From positions 317,164-381,163 of the forward strand of contig NW_022985571.1 in assembly GCF_010093815.1 (NCBI RefSeq): a stretch of 64,000 nt of DNA, written 5' to 3'. The translations under genes and the position numbers were made by a program. Below the pieces are notes generated by a model that was given only the letters and a program-made list of their open reading frames with translations, had not been told where the DNA came from and did no database searches. Every line of letters begins with the position of its first letter. Positions within the stretch are counted from its first letter, which is position 1. This stretch comes from Pseudovirgaria hyperparasitica. Its lineage: Eukaryota; Ascomycota; Dothideomycetes; Acrospermales; Acrospermaceae. Of this stretch, positions 22,103-34,274 are shown piece by piece.

Positions 22103-25100
22103 ACAGGGCCCGTTCTATAGTAACGAAATAGGCCTTCAATAGGTAGGCTTCGATTACACGACCGGCTTTAATATATAGTAGATGGAATTCGCGTAAACGC
22201 CATTATGTCTTCTTTCGAGCATTACTTACTTTAATAATAAGTTTTATTATTTTATAGTAATAATAGGGTTTATCATCCTCTTTCGATAATAGAGTTTATC
22301 ATTATAAGACTACTTTTATAAGTATCCCTTCCCTCCTTAAAAAAACTTCTATCCCCTAGAAGAAGATATCAATTCTAGGGAAACGTAAATATTCCTCTCT
22401 ATTAAAGTCTTACAGAGTAGAAATTACCACTTCTACCCGGGTTCATGTAGCGTCGTCAAGGTATTCCGTAAGTTATTTATAATAGTTTTCCTTATCACTA
22501 CTCTCCTTATTTTCCTTAGTAATTCTTCTAATTAGTAGTCGCGAGGGCTCATCATAACTCTCATTACTCACATTTCTTATAAAATATTTCTTTAACCTAT
22601 GGCTAGGAAACGTCCCTCTAAGTATAGCTCTATTAAGCTCCGCGAGCTTATAAGTATAATTAAACACGGACTAGATTCTATATAGCCCCCTCTAATGCTA
22701 CCTTAGCTTCCGCTCTATATTCTTCTATTACTACGAGTCGTATAGGAGGATAATTATATTAACTAGTAACGACTCTTAACGAAGGTAATGGTCGTTATTC
22801 TATGCCTCTCTCGATTCCTTATGCGTTCGTATCGCGTGGGTATAGGCCTCCTTAAGATCCTCGGATCTTCTCTTAAGTTATCTAGCTTAAAGAGCAAGTA
22901 AGTCAGACGTCGATCGCACCTCATCCTAAGGGAGTATTCAGAGCGACTCAAATTCGACTTCAATAGGCATGATTAGTTTATAGCCGAGCACGAGATATAC
23001 AGTACTATACCCTATACTAGCACGTATCATTATTCTATCTACCTAGACGACCGTATAGAGGTAGTCAGGCCAGTTCTTAAATCCGCCATTAGTTATCTTC
23101 GCGAGAGCATTAGCGAGTAGTATAAAACTTCTCTCAATAATTCTATTTACTCAGGGATTATACATAGACATAACCTTCTAATAAATTCTATAGAGTCGGA
23201 GGAGCTCCTCTATGGCACCCATATTTTCTCTACTACTATTATAGGTGATTTTAGGAATAATTCCGTATCTATAGATCACGTTCTTAAAGAGAAACTTTAC
23301 GACAACTATAGACGTAGCCACCATATATACCTCCGCCTTAGTCTATCCACTTAGCTATTCTTATATAGATACTACTTTACTATACCCTATAGAAGGTAGT
23401 AGTATCATTACATCTAAGTACATTCTTTACTAAAGAACAGGCGTTATAACATGGTAGAGCCCTTTATTAAGACCTCCGAGGAGCTTACTTCGTCGTTAAT
23501 ATTTATTATAGGTTTTTACGTGCTATCGCACGTCTCTACATATACCTATCTACTAATACTTATCCTTAATCCTTCCAAGGGTCCCTTCACTACCTCTATA
23601 ATCTATCTCGTCGTAAGTAGTAGTAATTATACACGCCCTAGTATTCGGATCCTTAATTACTCGTGTATATTAGCGATACCTATCTCCTCTCCACTAGAGT
23701 ATTCAGTCACACACAAGGAACTTTAGGTAGTCGGTTATAAAGGCCTTATACACTCGGTCGGTTAGGTCGGTTAGTCTCTTAAGTATAGTAAGGTACTTTA
23801 TAATCCTCTACCATTTATCACTATATTCATCTATTAAGGGAGACTTAATAGCAGTATAGTCGAGTATCCCTATCGTGTAATCTCTCCCGCTAATAGGCTT
23901 GATTAATAACGTCTCTAGTACGTCTATATATAGAGCCATATCCACGAACTCGTCTAGGTTAAAGGTAGGGACGTCTAGTGGTTCTTCTCCTTTATATATC
24001 CGTAAGATACCATCGGCGACTACGTTACGCTTCCTAGGTATATACCTAACTATAAAGTTCTATAGCTAAATCCACGCGAGCCACCTAGTAACAAGCGCCC
24101 CTAGTAAGTTAGTTACAGTACAGTTAATTTAAGCGACTAGAGTATTCACATCTATTTCTATAATAAAGTACATACTATAGAGGTATTACCGGAACTTCTA
24201 TAACGCGTAGAGGAGGGCTCGGTACTCTAGTTTCACGGTATCGTAGTTTCTCTTAGCTTTTAACTACATTCCTCTATTATACCGCGATAGCTAACGTTTA
24301 TAATTCTCGTTCTCCTATATTAACGTAGCCCCCTACCTAACGTTACTAGAGTCTACTACTAGAATTATATCTCCCGTACCTATCCCGTACTATAATGTTA
24401 TTAGTACGGGAGTAGTAGTTAGAGCTATCTTTAGCGCGTCTATCGAGGTCTACTCCTTAGCTATCTACTACTAGGCCGATTTATTCTTTAATAGTATAAA
24501 TAGTAGTGATGCGATAATAGCGTACCTAGGGATCCATATCCGGAAATATATATAAACGCCAAGGAAGGCTCGCACATTCGTCGTGTTTTTATAGGGTTTC
24601 TAGTCCCTAATAGTAGTAACCTTTTTATTACTCGGTCGTCTCCCTTTAATACCGTAGACGTATTCTATAACGTTAGCGGCTTTAATATACCACTAAGTCT
24701 TCTTACTACTTAGGGCGTATCCAGCGCGCTCTATATCCGTGAGAACCTTATCCACGTTAATTAAATATTCTAGAATATACCTACGAATTCTAGACAGGGC
24801 CTCCTTAGAGTTATATTTCGTCGTGGGTCCTTTAATGCCTAAGTCATCTAGGAATGGTAGAGCCCTCTCCGGGATATATTCTTATATAATAGTTAATATA
24901 ATCCTAACGAACTAAGCTACTAAATTAGTAGCCCCTTAAGGTAATATTATCCCATATAGTAACTCTAGGGGCGTTATAAACCCCGTTAAGTCTCGGTAAT
25001 ACTCTACTAATAGAATCTAATTATATCCTAAGAAGAAGTCGGTAAACGTTAAGACGGCTATCCCCGTAAAGTGCTCCGAGAATTCTTTATATAAGGGCGG

Positions 25101-25991
25101 CGTGGCCGTATTACGAATAGTAACTCGGTTGATTTCTATCGCCGAATTAATTAACCTATAATCTTATTCCTTATTAGCTTCCTTCTTCTTTTCTATAAGA
25201 AAATAGACGTTTTAATAAGGACTACTATAGGGCTCGAGTCTTCCGCTATTAAGACGCTCTTTTAGGATTATGAGTACCTTCCTATAAAGGGCTCTAGGAA
25301 TATTAAAGTTCTTAGTCTACTATATCTTATATTCTACTATTCGGATCTCCTACGGAGGTGCCACCTCTTTATTAAATTTACTAAGGTATAAGAATTCCTA
25401 TGCTAGTGCTTCCTCGCGATATAATAAGATTATATATAGTAACTTAAGTTCCGCGAGACGTAGCTCTATTCTAATCTTTAGCTAACTTATACGTAGAGAC
25501 GTTAGACGTGTTCCTAGCGGGATAGTTACCCTTTAAGACTCTATTAGCCTATTAAACGCGTTAAGGCCTAGGTGGACGGCCGGAAGAAGTGCCTACCGTG
25601 TAATTACTCATTTATACTAGTCTAGATACCCTAATAGATTCCTAGAGACCTTTCGGTGGGCTTCGGAGTCATCTATAGGGTGTACTTTAACTCCCTTTCT
25701 TTTATATATAGTAGCTATACTAAATCCCTTTAATACCCCGGAAGAATACTATCTTTAGAGGCCGGTAGAGCCTACTATAAGCCGTTCTATTATTATGCCT
25801 TATTTATATATGAAGGTAGCGTACCTCGCCGCCGTAACTAGAGCGGCTAAGTTATCTTTTCTTAATAACCGAGTAATATTTTTAGGCCGGATTTTCTCGG
25901 AAAGCAACTCTATATAACTTATTTCTATATCCGTATAAAAATATATCCTATCCCCTTCGTTAGTAGGTTTACTAGACCCTATTTAGTGTAG

Positions 25992-26024
25992 ATTATTAGT
26001 TAAGGGTAGCCCTTAACTAATAAT
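25992..26024. repeat. Six-frame-stop palindrome, copy 7, between protease and RT (outer copy)
   Basis: Perfect 33-bp palindrome with centre TAG, at the exact counterpart of 13531-13563. The position was therefore fixed before these copies diverged. Confidence 0.95.
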
Positions 26025-27540
26025 CCGGCTTAACTCCGGCTTCTAGCGATATACTCCGCTATATAGTTAGTCTCTAGCCACGGAGTTACCCTCCTTCTCT
26101 AAGACTAGAATATACTTATCTAGACTAGTTTCGAAGGTTATACGTTCTTATCTATATACGGAGTAGACTATTAAGAGTACTTACCTAGAGGCTAACCTCT
26201 ACACCGTAAGTAAGGCCTACCTAGTATATGGCTCCCCTAGGATAAGATTATAATTAAGTTCGCTATATACGAATATCGAAATAGCCGTAACGATCCGACC
26301 TATATAGATAGGGTATTACTATACTATTCCTACGAATAGAGTACTATACTAAGTAGTGCTAACTAAACTCGAGTTCTTTATATATAGTAGAAGCGAAGAT
26401 ATCGCTAGCCTAAGACGCCTCGTAGTATCTAGTTAAATACTATTTACCTGCGCGCCACTATTGAATAGTACTATACTAGTCGCCCTTTTAGGACTAACTT
26501 CTACGGGATACCTTAGACACTCGGCTACTAGCCTTACTATCCCTTTCTTAAGCTAATTAATATCTTATTACGTGATGGCCGTCCCTATAGTATAGAGGGG
26601 TGCTAATATATTAAGTTTATTTATCTCGGGAGCTATAGTATAGTTATTTCTTCCTTTCTTCTCGGCTCTCTTCTCTTAAGTCTTATAGACCTCTCTAGCT
26701 ATAAAGTCGGGGGCGCCCTTCTTAAATACCGTACGATATAAGTTACTATTAAGGCTTAATAATTCGCTAATAGTAATATTTATAGTTATCCCTAGAACGC
26801 GCACTAGCTATGCTTCGCTAGCTTCTATACTTAGCCACTATCCCTCGCGTAGATAGTTATTAAGCTTAACGTCTCGGATACGTGCCTTTTAACTAGGATT
26901 TAGGCTATCCCCTTTATCTATCTTATTCTTAGGCGCCGTTAGCTCTTATTTAGACGTTCCCTAGTTACTACTCTTTTTACCGTCCTCCTATTCCTCGATA
27001 ATCCTTATATACTACCCTTTACGCATTCCGCGGAGATAGGTAATCTTTCTTTCCTTAGTATAATTAGGTGTACTCTTCGTGATCCCCCTTCTAGATATTA
27101 CGAGTATAGCGGGCTCTTCTAGGGCTATCTCCTCGCGGATATATCTATTACTAGCTATATCAAAGCGTTCATGGAATTCTATATATCTATCTTTCTTACT
27201 CTCGGGCGATATAACTTCTTCTTCCGAATTACTATCCGCCGAGGCCTAGTAGAGACCCTTTATAGGTTTTATACTAATACTATATACTAGTACTCTCTAT
27301 AAAGCATTAATATTTACTATAGACGTAGAAACCTTTACTCCCCCTCCGTACTAGCTTAGGCCGTTTTAAACTATTACTACGTAGTTCCGGATAGCTTATA
27401 GAGTAGCTTATGGCTCTACTAAGGAGGGTAGTAATAGGATTTCTTCTCTATTCGCCCCGAAACGCCCTTAGAACACTCGCACCCCGTTAATATTCAGTAA
27501 TCTATCTCTAATATATCCTACTATCTCCGGACATCTATAT

Positions 27541-27550
27541 ATTAGGTGAT
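27541..27550. repeat. Target-site duplication of the SINE-like element, left copy
   Basis: ATTAGGTGAT is repeated at 28490-28499 (11 bp if one preceding T is counted). The uninterrupted target is present once in the inner Gypsy-B gag region near 12010-12020. Confidence 0.85.
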
Positions 27551-28489
27551 GGCTAGGTAGCGTAGTGGTAGTATACTACGTTACTAGAAGCGTTTATTAT
27601 CTAACGTCATGGGTTCAAATCCTATAACGGCCATCTTTTCACATACTAGTTTTCGTACGCTCTATTAAAAGTATATAGGGCTAAGCGAGCACGTAACGTA
27701 AAGGTTACCGTTATATAACTACTTAGTCCTAAGCGACCATTAGGTAATATGAAAATAACTATACCGTTATTATATGATAAGAATTACCTAATATAGCCAC
27801 CTACTAAGCCACCTTAAGTGGTAAGAGCGACGCCTAGAGCGGCTAGACCCATAACTAGCTTAGCTCGAATCATAGAATTTTCACTATATACTAGGGCCTT
27901 ATCTACCCTAATCCGGCTTAGCTCGCGCTTACTCCGGCTTGGTAACCACGAAACAGACGGTAATACCTAATTAAGTATCCCGCCTACCTATAGACGATTA
28001 TATAGCCCCGAAGAATAATTTCCGAATTCGGCCTAGCTGGGGTTAGTACTAAGGCATTGACCTATTAGATATACACCCCCTCCGGCATTAGTTATCTTAA
28101 TTAATAACTACTACCCGGCGTAAAGCTATATTCCCATGGATAGGAAAACACGGTAACATAGGAATAAAAGACTAGGCCTAGCCTAGCGACCTACCCAATT
28201 ACAAGAAAGATAATACCTACTATAGTTGGTTAGGGCGTTATTAAGAGCCGGTACCAATATAGTAATAAAAAGCCTAATATAAGGATAAGAAGTAAGTTTG
28301 TCACCTAATGGGATTCAAGGACTTAGACTAGGCTAGGTTAGGTTAGTAATAGGGTCTAGTTAGGGAGCTAATCACAGGAGGTTTTCTTATATACATAGCA
28401 GCCAATACTAGAGGAGGCCTGAGCCTATGGAGCATATATATGGCTATATATATAGTTCTTCCTAGTTAAACACTAATATTATTATTATT
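27551..28489 (+). mobile_element. tRNA-headed SINE-like element with a LINE-like 3' end, about 0.94 kb
   Basis: Inserted in outer Gypsy-B gag and absent from the inner copy. The head (27551-27633) is a degenerate tRNA with A and B boxes ending CGGCCA. The body (27634-28380) has no ORF or known domain. The 3' part (about 28378-28489) contains TTTTCTTATATA, ACTAGAGGAGGC, GCCTATGGAG and CCTAGTT, followed by ATT repeats. These are the same landmarks in the same order as the LINE A, B and C 3' ends. It still has many CA/TG dinucleotides, so it is the least RIP-hit part of the window and probably the youngest insertion. By analogy with tRNA-SINEs it would be transcribed by Pol III and retrotransposed by the LINE RT. 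It is longer than most SINEs. Confidence 0.8.
27558..27622 (+). promoter_or_regulatory. Pol III internal promoter, A box (27558-27568) and B box (27612-27622)
   Basis: The A box reads TAGCGTAGTGG (consensus TRGCNNAGYNGG) and the B box GGTTCAAATCC (consensus GGTTCRANYCC), about 43 bp apart. The acceptor stem is poorly paired and the anticodon arm unclear, so this is a SINE head and not a working tRNA gene. Confidence 0.75.
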
Positions 28490-28499
28490 ATTAGGTGAT
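28490..28499. repeat. Target-site duplication of the SINE-like element, right copy
   Basis: ATTAGGTGAT directly after the ATT-repeat tail; Gypsy-B gag resumes here. Confidence 0.85.
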
Positions 28500-29660
28500 C
28501 TCCTCCGTACGTGATACACACGATCGGTCTTCGAGGCCTATCCTAGGCCATGATACCTCCTTAGGAGTCTCGGGTAGAGACGTATTCTCTATTCTATATA
28601 TAATTCTATAGATAAACTTGCGTTAGTTCTATAGGCATGCCTCGTACTTAGTTAGGGGTGTGTTAAAAGATTTAGCCTTCGCGCCTACTAGTTAATAATA
28701 GCCGAAAGTAGCTTAGGTTTATACTTCTTAAGGGATAGGAATAAGGGATTAGAGGTAAAGTAGGACTTCATCTTAATTAACGTGAGGTCTAGTTTACTAA
28801 ATCTCTCTACCATCTCGTTAAACTTATCCGATTCTAGCGCGACGTGTACTTCGACTAGAGAGGGGTGGCTAAATTTATTAGTTCTTCTTTCTTCATGTAA
28901 CTACTCTTCTAAGCTAGTCTTCTTACTCCCTATCTTTAATTTATAGTATATAGCTATAGCTAGCTCTTATGCGGCTAAGTACTTATTAATATAAGCTAGT
29001 TCCTTAAGTACTCTAGCCTTTCGTGATACGAAGCCATAGATAATTACCTAGTCGTAACTATATGCTTCTATCATGAGTTAACATTTCTCTATAGCCCGAG
29101 CCTTAAGACTATTAGGTAGCCCTTCTAGGAAGAGCTCTATTCGCGAATATAAGCTTAGGCTTCCTTTAGCCGTAAGTTTCTCTATAATCATACGATACCG
29201 GGAGTAGTATATAGGGAGAGAGTAGGATGGGTCTACTTTAACCATTTCCACGTATTTTCGGATAAAGTAGATGGTGCCTTCCTCGAGGGCGGAGTTAAAT
29301 AGAGAGAATTCCTTTAATAATTCTTCACGTAGCGTGGCCCACTACTATTTCTAAAACCTACTTATTCCTTTAATAGTAGGACGGAGATAGTCCTCGTAGT
29401 ATAACGGTAGGGAGGTTATCTTCTTATTAGGCGGAACTTTATAGTTTATATATATATCCTCGTACTTCCGAAGGAAGGCCGTGATATTTATTCCTTTAAA
29501 GCGCTTAGGGGCTAGGGTAGATAGAGATACCATCCTTTCTTATCGCGCAAATGCTACGAAGAAGTTAAGCATCTCTCTACGAGTTACTAGATCGTTATTT
29601 TAAGCTCCTATCGTACTATTACTAGTAGTAGGTGTACTAGTAGAGACGCTGGGGGTAAGG

Positions 29661-29689
29661 TTATTAGTTAAGGGATTACCTTAACTAAA
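29661..29689. repeat. Six-frame-stop palindrome, copy 8, ahead of outer gag
   Basis: Imperfect form, the inverted counterpart of 10819-10847 with the same altered centre (GATTA). Confidence 0.88.
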
Positions 29690-30194
29690 GGTTGGCCTAA
29701 TGCGTCTACCTATAATACCTATCATCCCTTCTCTATATTAATTAATCCCTTTATAAGGTAAACTATTACTATCGTCTTCATCGATATAAAGTTCACGGTA
29801 TCCTACTTATGTTATTATCTTCGTGTAAGGCGTTCCTAAAGTAGTTAACTCGTGTAGCCGTGTTTATGAATAACAGCTATAGTAGTACTAAATAGGTTAT
29901 ATTTATCGTTTTTGAACTCTTCTTTACTACTTTATCTAGCCCTGTTTTATATCCTATTCCCCTAAGACATTTTCGAGTCGCGCTATTACCTATGTTAGTA
30001 TACGCATGCTTTTTACGGCTACTTTTAAGAGGCTAGCCCCTAGCGACTCCGGACTCCCTATTTTCCGGACTCGTGGCTTCGATCTAGTAAGTCTAGACTA
30101 CCTTATTAGACACGCCATATACTTCCCCTAAGCTAGTTTCGGAGTCCTAATCTCCCCCTATAAGTTCGTAGTCCGGGTACGATCTCTAAAATTA

Positions 30195-30563
30195 TAGTAA
30201 GCTATCGCTACGTGTGTCCCTTTTTATAAATGGCTGTGTTCTTAGTATAGTAGTCGCGACGAACTCATAAGTATCTCTCCTAGGTATTATAAGTTCTCTT
30301 TAAACGCACGACTTCTTATTAGTTCTCTTTTACGATAGGGCGGGTCTATATAATACTCTTAATTAATTCTTTAATAGCTAAGCCTAATAATTAATACCCA
30401 TAGAGGCCCATGAACGTAAGGAAAGATCGAATTATCGAATATTAGTGATAGGGGAAGCGTGCCGAGTAGAATGACCGAGGAAAACGCCCTCCTTAAATAT
30501 ACAATGAAGCCATGTGATCGAGCTAGGGATACATATATATAGGGCTGTAGGAGCGGCCTTCCA
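30195..30563 (-). repeat. Outer Gypsy-B 5' LTR, 369 bp
   Basis: Direct copy of 6676-7044; starts TAGTAAGCTATCG and ends GCGGCCTTCCA. Followed by TAGTA (30564-30568), then by LINE A sequence. Confidence 0.95.
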
Positions 30564-30568
30564 TAGTA

Positions 30569-33500
30569 GTTAGGCGGGATAGTAGACTATTCTAAAGATA
30601 ATAGGACGACTAAAAGGCATAGTTAAAGCCGCTACCGCGCGAGGATAGTCGCGCCTCCAAGGAATAAGTATATAAGTATATATACTCCCTAGTACCTAAT
30701 AAGGGACTAGAATATACTCCGAATTATATAGGTAAACATATAATATAAAAGAGAGAACTAGGCGACGCTCCTTAAAGAGACCGGGGCTATAATACTCGCT
30801 ATCTAGGAACCCTATAAATACTACTAGATAAGTAAACCAACTACATACCCCGGATACCATACTATACACCCTCTAGGCCTAGAAAGACGAGTCCTCTTCC
30901 ATATTTATAGGTTAATACTACTCTTATTATAGTCGTACACCGAGCGCGATAACCTTAGGATAATACTACACCTATAAATAGATATAGGCCCCCTATATAT
31001 ATATAATATATATAACTAATAACATATACTTATACTAGACGAGATACTCGAGGGTACTACGGAACTAGGGTAACATATCCTCCTAGGAGACTTTAACCTC
31101 TACTACTAATAGTAGGGAGGCCTAGCCATAGTTAGGGAAGAACTTAGAGTAAGGGAACTACGTACCCGCTACCACGACTTCCTATATCTACTTATACCTA
31201 TAGAATAAGTTATATAAAAAAAATATAAATAGGATAAAGACAGGTCCACGCTTAACCTTACCTTCGCCACGGAGTATATTAGTTACTAGATCTAATACTA
31301 CCGCCTAGGCTAGGTATAGACGGATTCCGACTATAAATATATAGAAACCGTAATAAATGTATATACCCCGAATAAATAACGGGGATAATAGATATAGAAG
31401 GACACCGACTAGGAAAAGTACCTAAAGGACCTAGAATTAGCGATCCTAGATCCCTCTATAGTCGATATATCCAACGACCTAGCTATAGACTAGGCCGTAT
31501 AGACACTCCTATAAATATACTAGAATACGAGAAATAAACACATACTATACTAAATATACCGGCCCCCGGAAGTAAAGGGGATTCCTTAAGTACGGGAAAG
31601 TAGATAAGACGCTCTAAGGCTATATAGATACGTATACTATATAAGAATACCCGAGTCATAGGAAGAATAGAAGGAAGCGATATAATAATATAATAAAGTT
31701 CTCTATAACGAAAGGCGTGAATAGTAGCGTATAATTACTAGTTAATAGATACGACATATAATAGAGCTATAGTATATAGTAAAATAGGCCAAGGGCGTAG
31801 ACACTCCGACACCCCCGCTACTTATGCCTCCTCTAATATATTAGGGGAGAATATACTCTACGAGCCTTAAGAAAACTAAGGCCCTACGGGAGGCTATATT
31901 CCCTCTCCCGGAACTAGTAGACCTATTAGATATTCACGGCGCCGAATATCTATATATAGTAGATATCCCTAAAGAAGTTACGGAGGAGGATATACTTAAT
32001 ATTATTAAGACACTCCTAAATAATAAAGCACCCGGACTAGATAGAATTCTAAATCGATACCTAAAAAGTACTATAAAAGCGACCCTACCGCTTATTACTC
32101 GTATATTCTAAGCATGCGTTACGTAGGGGTACCACCCCTAGAGCTTCCGAGTCGTCTATACTATTATACTTCTAAAACTAGGAAAGAGCCCTAACTCCCT
32201 AAAGGGATAGAGACTAATCGCCCTTCTCTTCTACCTAGGTAAGATACTAGAGGCTATGATAGCGAAGAAGATAAGTACCGCGGTATAGAAATATAATCTC
32301 CTCTCTCTAAACTAGAAGGTAAAGGTAGATAGCTCCCTAATAATAGCTATCTAATATATTATCGAAGTCGTCTAGGCCGTATAGAAATAGGGACGGGTAG
32401 TATCGCTCCTCTCCCTTAATATAGCCGGAGCGTTTAATAAGGTAAACTATATAAGACTTATTTATAACCTCCGGATAAGACGAATACTAGAATGGATTAT
32501 ACGCTTTATATAGTTATTCCTTATAGGAAGAATAACTTAGATATATATCCCTAGGTACTAGAGCGAATATAAAGAGACGGTATACGGCATCCTATAAGGG
32601 AGCACCATCTCTCTAATCCTATTCCTCTTCTTTACGGTAGACCTTCTTTAAGGAATAAAGTATATAGAAATAGTCGGATACGCCGATAATATATACCTCC
32701 TAGCTATTAATAATAATACTAACCAAACGTATAGACGACTAGAATAGAACTATAAGAGGTACCTCTAGTAGGTAAAACGCTATAGAGTAAAGTTCGTCCT
32801 AGAGAAATACTAGCTTATATACTTTATTAATCGTTAAGGGAAATAGGTAACTAGGGAAGGCGAATAACGCCCCCGAATTAACGTATTTAACGAACTACTA
32901 GTATAAAGTATACGCGCGCTCGGAGTTATACTAGATAGTAAGCTTAAATAGGGACCATAAGTAGTATACGCCGTCTCTAGGGCCCTCTAGATAGAAGCCG
33001 CTATATAACGGATTATAGTCTCTATGTAGGGAACCGCCCGGGATAAGGCACGCTAGCTATATATATCTATAGTACGACCCGCCTTCACGTACGGATATAA
33101 GTGCTAGTATACGGCCCTTATATAGACTAGGCGAATAAAGCTTAAATCCATATAGAACCGTATACTCCGTCTTATATTAGGCGTATATAAAGCTACTAAC
33201 ACGGTGCTACTACGACGCGAGATAGACGTTATAAGTATATATAACTTCTACTAGATATAGAGGGTAGTATACTTTACTAAATAATAAGTATAGAAACGTA
33301 TAGAAAACGTAGAATATACTTTTACCGCGCTACGTGTACGAATTAGTATATATTACCGCGTACTCCTATATATAGGCCGGAATCAAATACGGTATAGGTA
33401 CTTAATAGAAACCGACTCTAGCTAAGTAGTATAAGAAGTCTAAGATAACCTAGACGCTCTCCTAGACCGGTAGAGCCTTTAAGAACTTATAAAAAATATA

Positions 33501-33992
33501 CGGTCGTAGACTTAAGATAAGTAGAAAGAGGCACTCCGTGCCTACTAGACCTCCTAGTAGAATAGATATCTAGAGTAGATTCGAGGGCCATAGAAGGAAC
33601 TAAGTAAATAGATATATAAAGGGCTAACGAAAGCCTAAGTATCTATACTTATCTAAGCCCGAATAGGCGCTATAGAACTCCTATACTATATCTATAAGAG
33701 AGGCGTTTCTAATACCTCCCTATAGTATAAGGCGTGCGGCCGGAGAGGTATAATACGCTACTATCTAGCTATATACTTTAACCTCTATATATAACGGTAA
33801 TAGCTTATCTACGTTATAAAGACTTTAGATATTATATAATAGCTTAATAAGTACCCTAAGGATATCTCCCGATAGATACTTATATATCTACTACTTCTCT
33901 AGTACTAGTAGACCCGGAAATATATACCGGAAGAGACCCGGTATACGCCGGTAGTAACCTAATATATACTAGAAGAACCCTAGGAGAACCCC
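30569..33992 (+). pseudogene. LINE A ORF2 (endonuclease, reverse transcriptase, C-terminal Cys/His region), RIP-degraded
   Basis: Continuation of LINE A after Gypsy-B. The AP-type endonuclease motif GDFNL is at 31086-31100, preceded by HILL. The RT catalytic box is at 32679-32690 and reads YADN (YADD with a G-to-A change). The distance of 1,593 bp between the two motifs is identical in LINE B, C and D. The C-terminal part near 33660-33760 has CKACGRRG-like Cys spacing (one Cys altered) typical of the Tad/Jockey ORF2 end. The frame ends at the palindrome, which reads GAT TAT TAG in this phase. By family, ORF2 nicks target DNA and primes reverse transcription there. Confidence 0.85.
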
Positions 33993-33993
33993 G

Positions 33994-34025
33994 ATTATTA
34001 GTTAAGGGTAGCCCTTAACTAATAA
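33994..34025. repeat. Six-frame-stop palindrome, copy 9, end of LINE A ORF2
   Basis: 32 bp, centre TAG, with perfect arms. It provides an in-phase TAG for ORF2. Confidence 0.95.
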
Positions 34026-34262
34026 CCTCCGCACCTACACGTGCTACCTAAGGGTAAAATAATAGTAATATAGGCTATAGGCTAATAGGCGTACCCTATA
34101 GCTATATACTTAAGATAAAACAGAGGTTTAACGAGATATAGTTATAGACATAAGGAAGTTTTTCCCTATAGGGTTTCTTCTTATATAGTAGCTTAGACTA
34201 GAGGAGGCATAGGCCTATAGAGTACTACTCTACCTAGTTATATAATATTATTATTATTATTA
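34026..34262 (+). other. LINE A 3' UTR and ATT-repeat tail
   Basis: No ORF. It contains conserved 3' landmarks (TTTCTTCTTATATAGTAG, ACTAGAGGAGGCATAGGCC) shared with LINE B and C and, in part, with the SINE-like element. It ends in about six ATT repeats. Confidence 0.8.
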
Positions 34263-34274
34263 TAGATTTATTAA
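34261..34274. repeat. Target-site duplication of LINE A, right copy
   Basis: TATAGATTTATTAA, identical to 5003-5016; Gypsy-A sequence resumes. Confidence 0.88.

Larger units (their letters stand above)
22020..29533 (-). pseudogene. Outer Gypsy-B gag-pol, RIP-degraded and interrupted by a SINE in gag
   Basis: Mirror of inner 10975-17535; from 17450 back to about 12010 the two positions sum to 39555, meaning no net indels over more than 5 kb. The gag begins at 29533 (MVSLSTLAPKRFKG). The SINE at 27551-28489 splits the gag-protease part. The palindrome between protease and RT is 25992-26024. RT is at about 25215-24695, RNase H at 24255-24015, integrase at about 23795-22655, and the basic tail (FNYTYKLAELNRAILRGT) at 22667-22473. 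Stops are mostly TAG/TAA at Gln/Trp codons. It is the older of the two copies, since the inner one interrupts it. Confidence 0.87.
6676..30563 (-). mobile_element. Outer Gypsy-B LTR retrotransposon, split by an inverted copy of itself and by a SINE
   Basis: The LTRs are at 6676-7044 and 30195-30563, 369 bp each, with TSD TAGTA. Genes run on the minus strand: gag-pol 29533 to about 22020, then the extra ORF (21687-21356 joined to 9944-7251). Removing the inner element plus TSD, the 949-bp SINE insertion and the 105-bp gap artefact leaves about 11.42 kb, within a few bases of the 11,411-bp inner copy. This agreement supports every boundary called here. Confidence 0.93.
5017..34260 (+). mobile_element. 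LINE A, full-length Tad-like non-LTR retrotransposon split by Gypsy-B
   Basis: Without the 23.9-kb Gypsy-B insertion (6676-30563 plus one TSD copy) the element is about 5.35 kb, the same as LINE D (5.35 kb) and LINE B (5.30 kb). The order is 5' UTR, palindrome, ORF1 (zinc knuckles), ORF2 (endonuclease, RT, C-terminal Cys/His region), palindrome, 3' UTR and ATT-repeat tail (34244-34262). It lies in Gypsy-A antisense to that element's genes. The exact 5' end is set by the TSD; the copies diverge in their first tens of bases. Confidence 0.88.

Noticed and set aside
22763-22963. Minus-strand open frame of 66 codons as a separate gene
   Set aside because: In a different phase from the Gypsy-B gag-pol but lies within its integrase C-terminal region; the inner copy has no matching open frame.
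27551-27633. A working tRNA gene
   Set aside because: A and B boxes are present but the acceptor stem is badly paired and no clear anticodon arm forms. It is the head of a SINE with TSD and tail.
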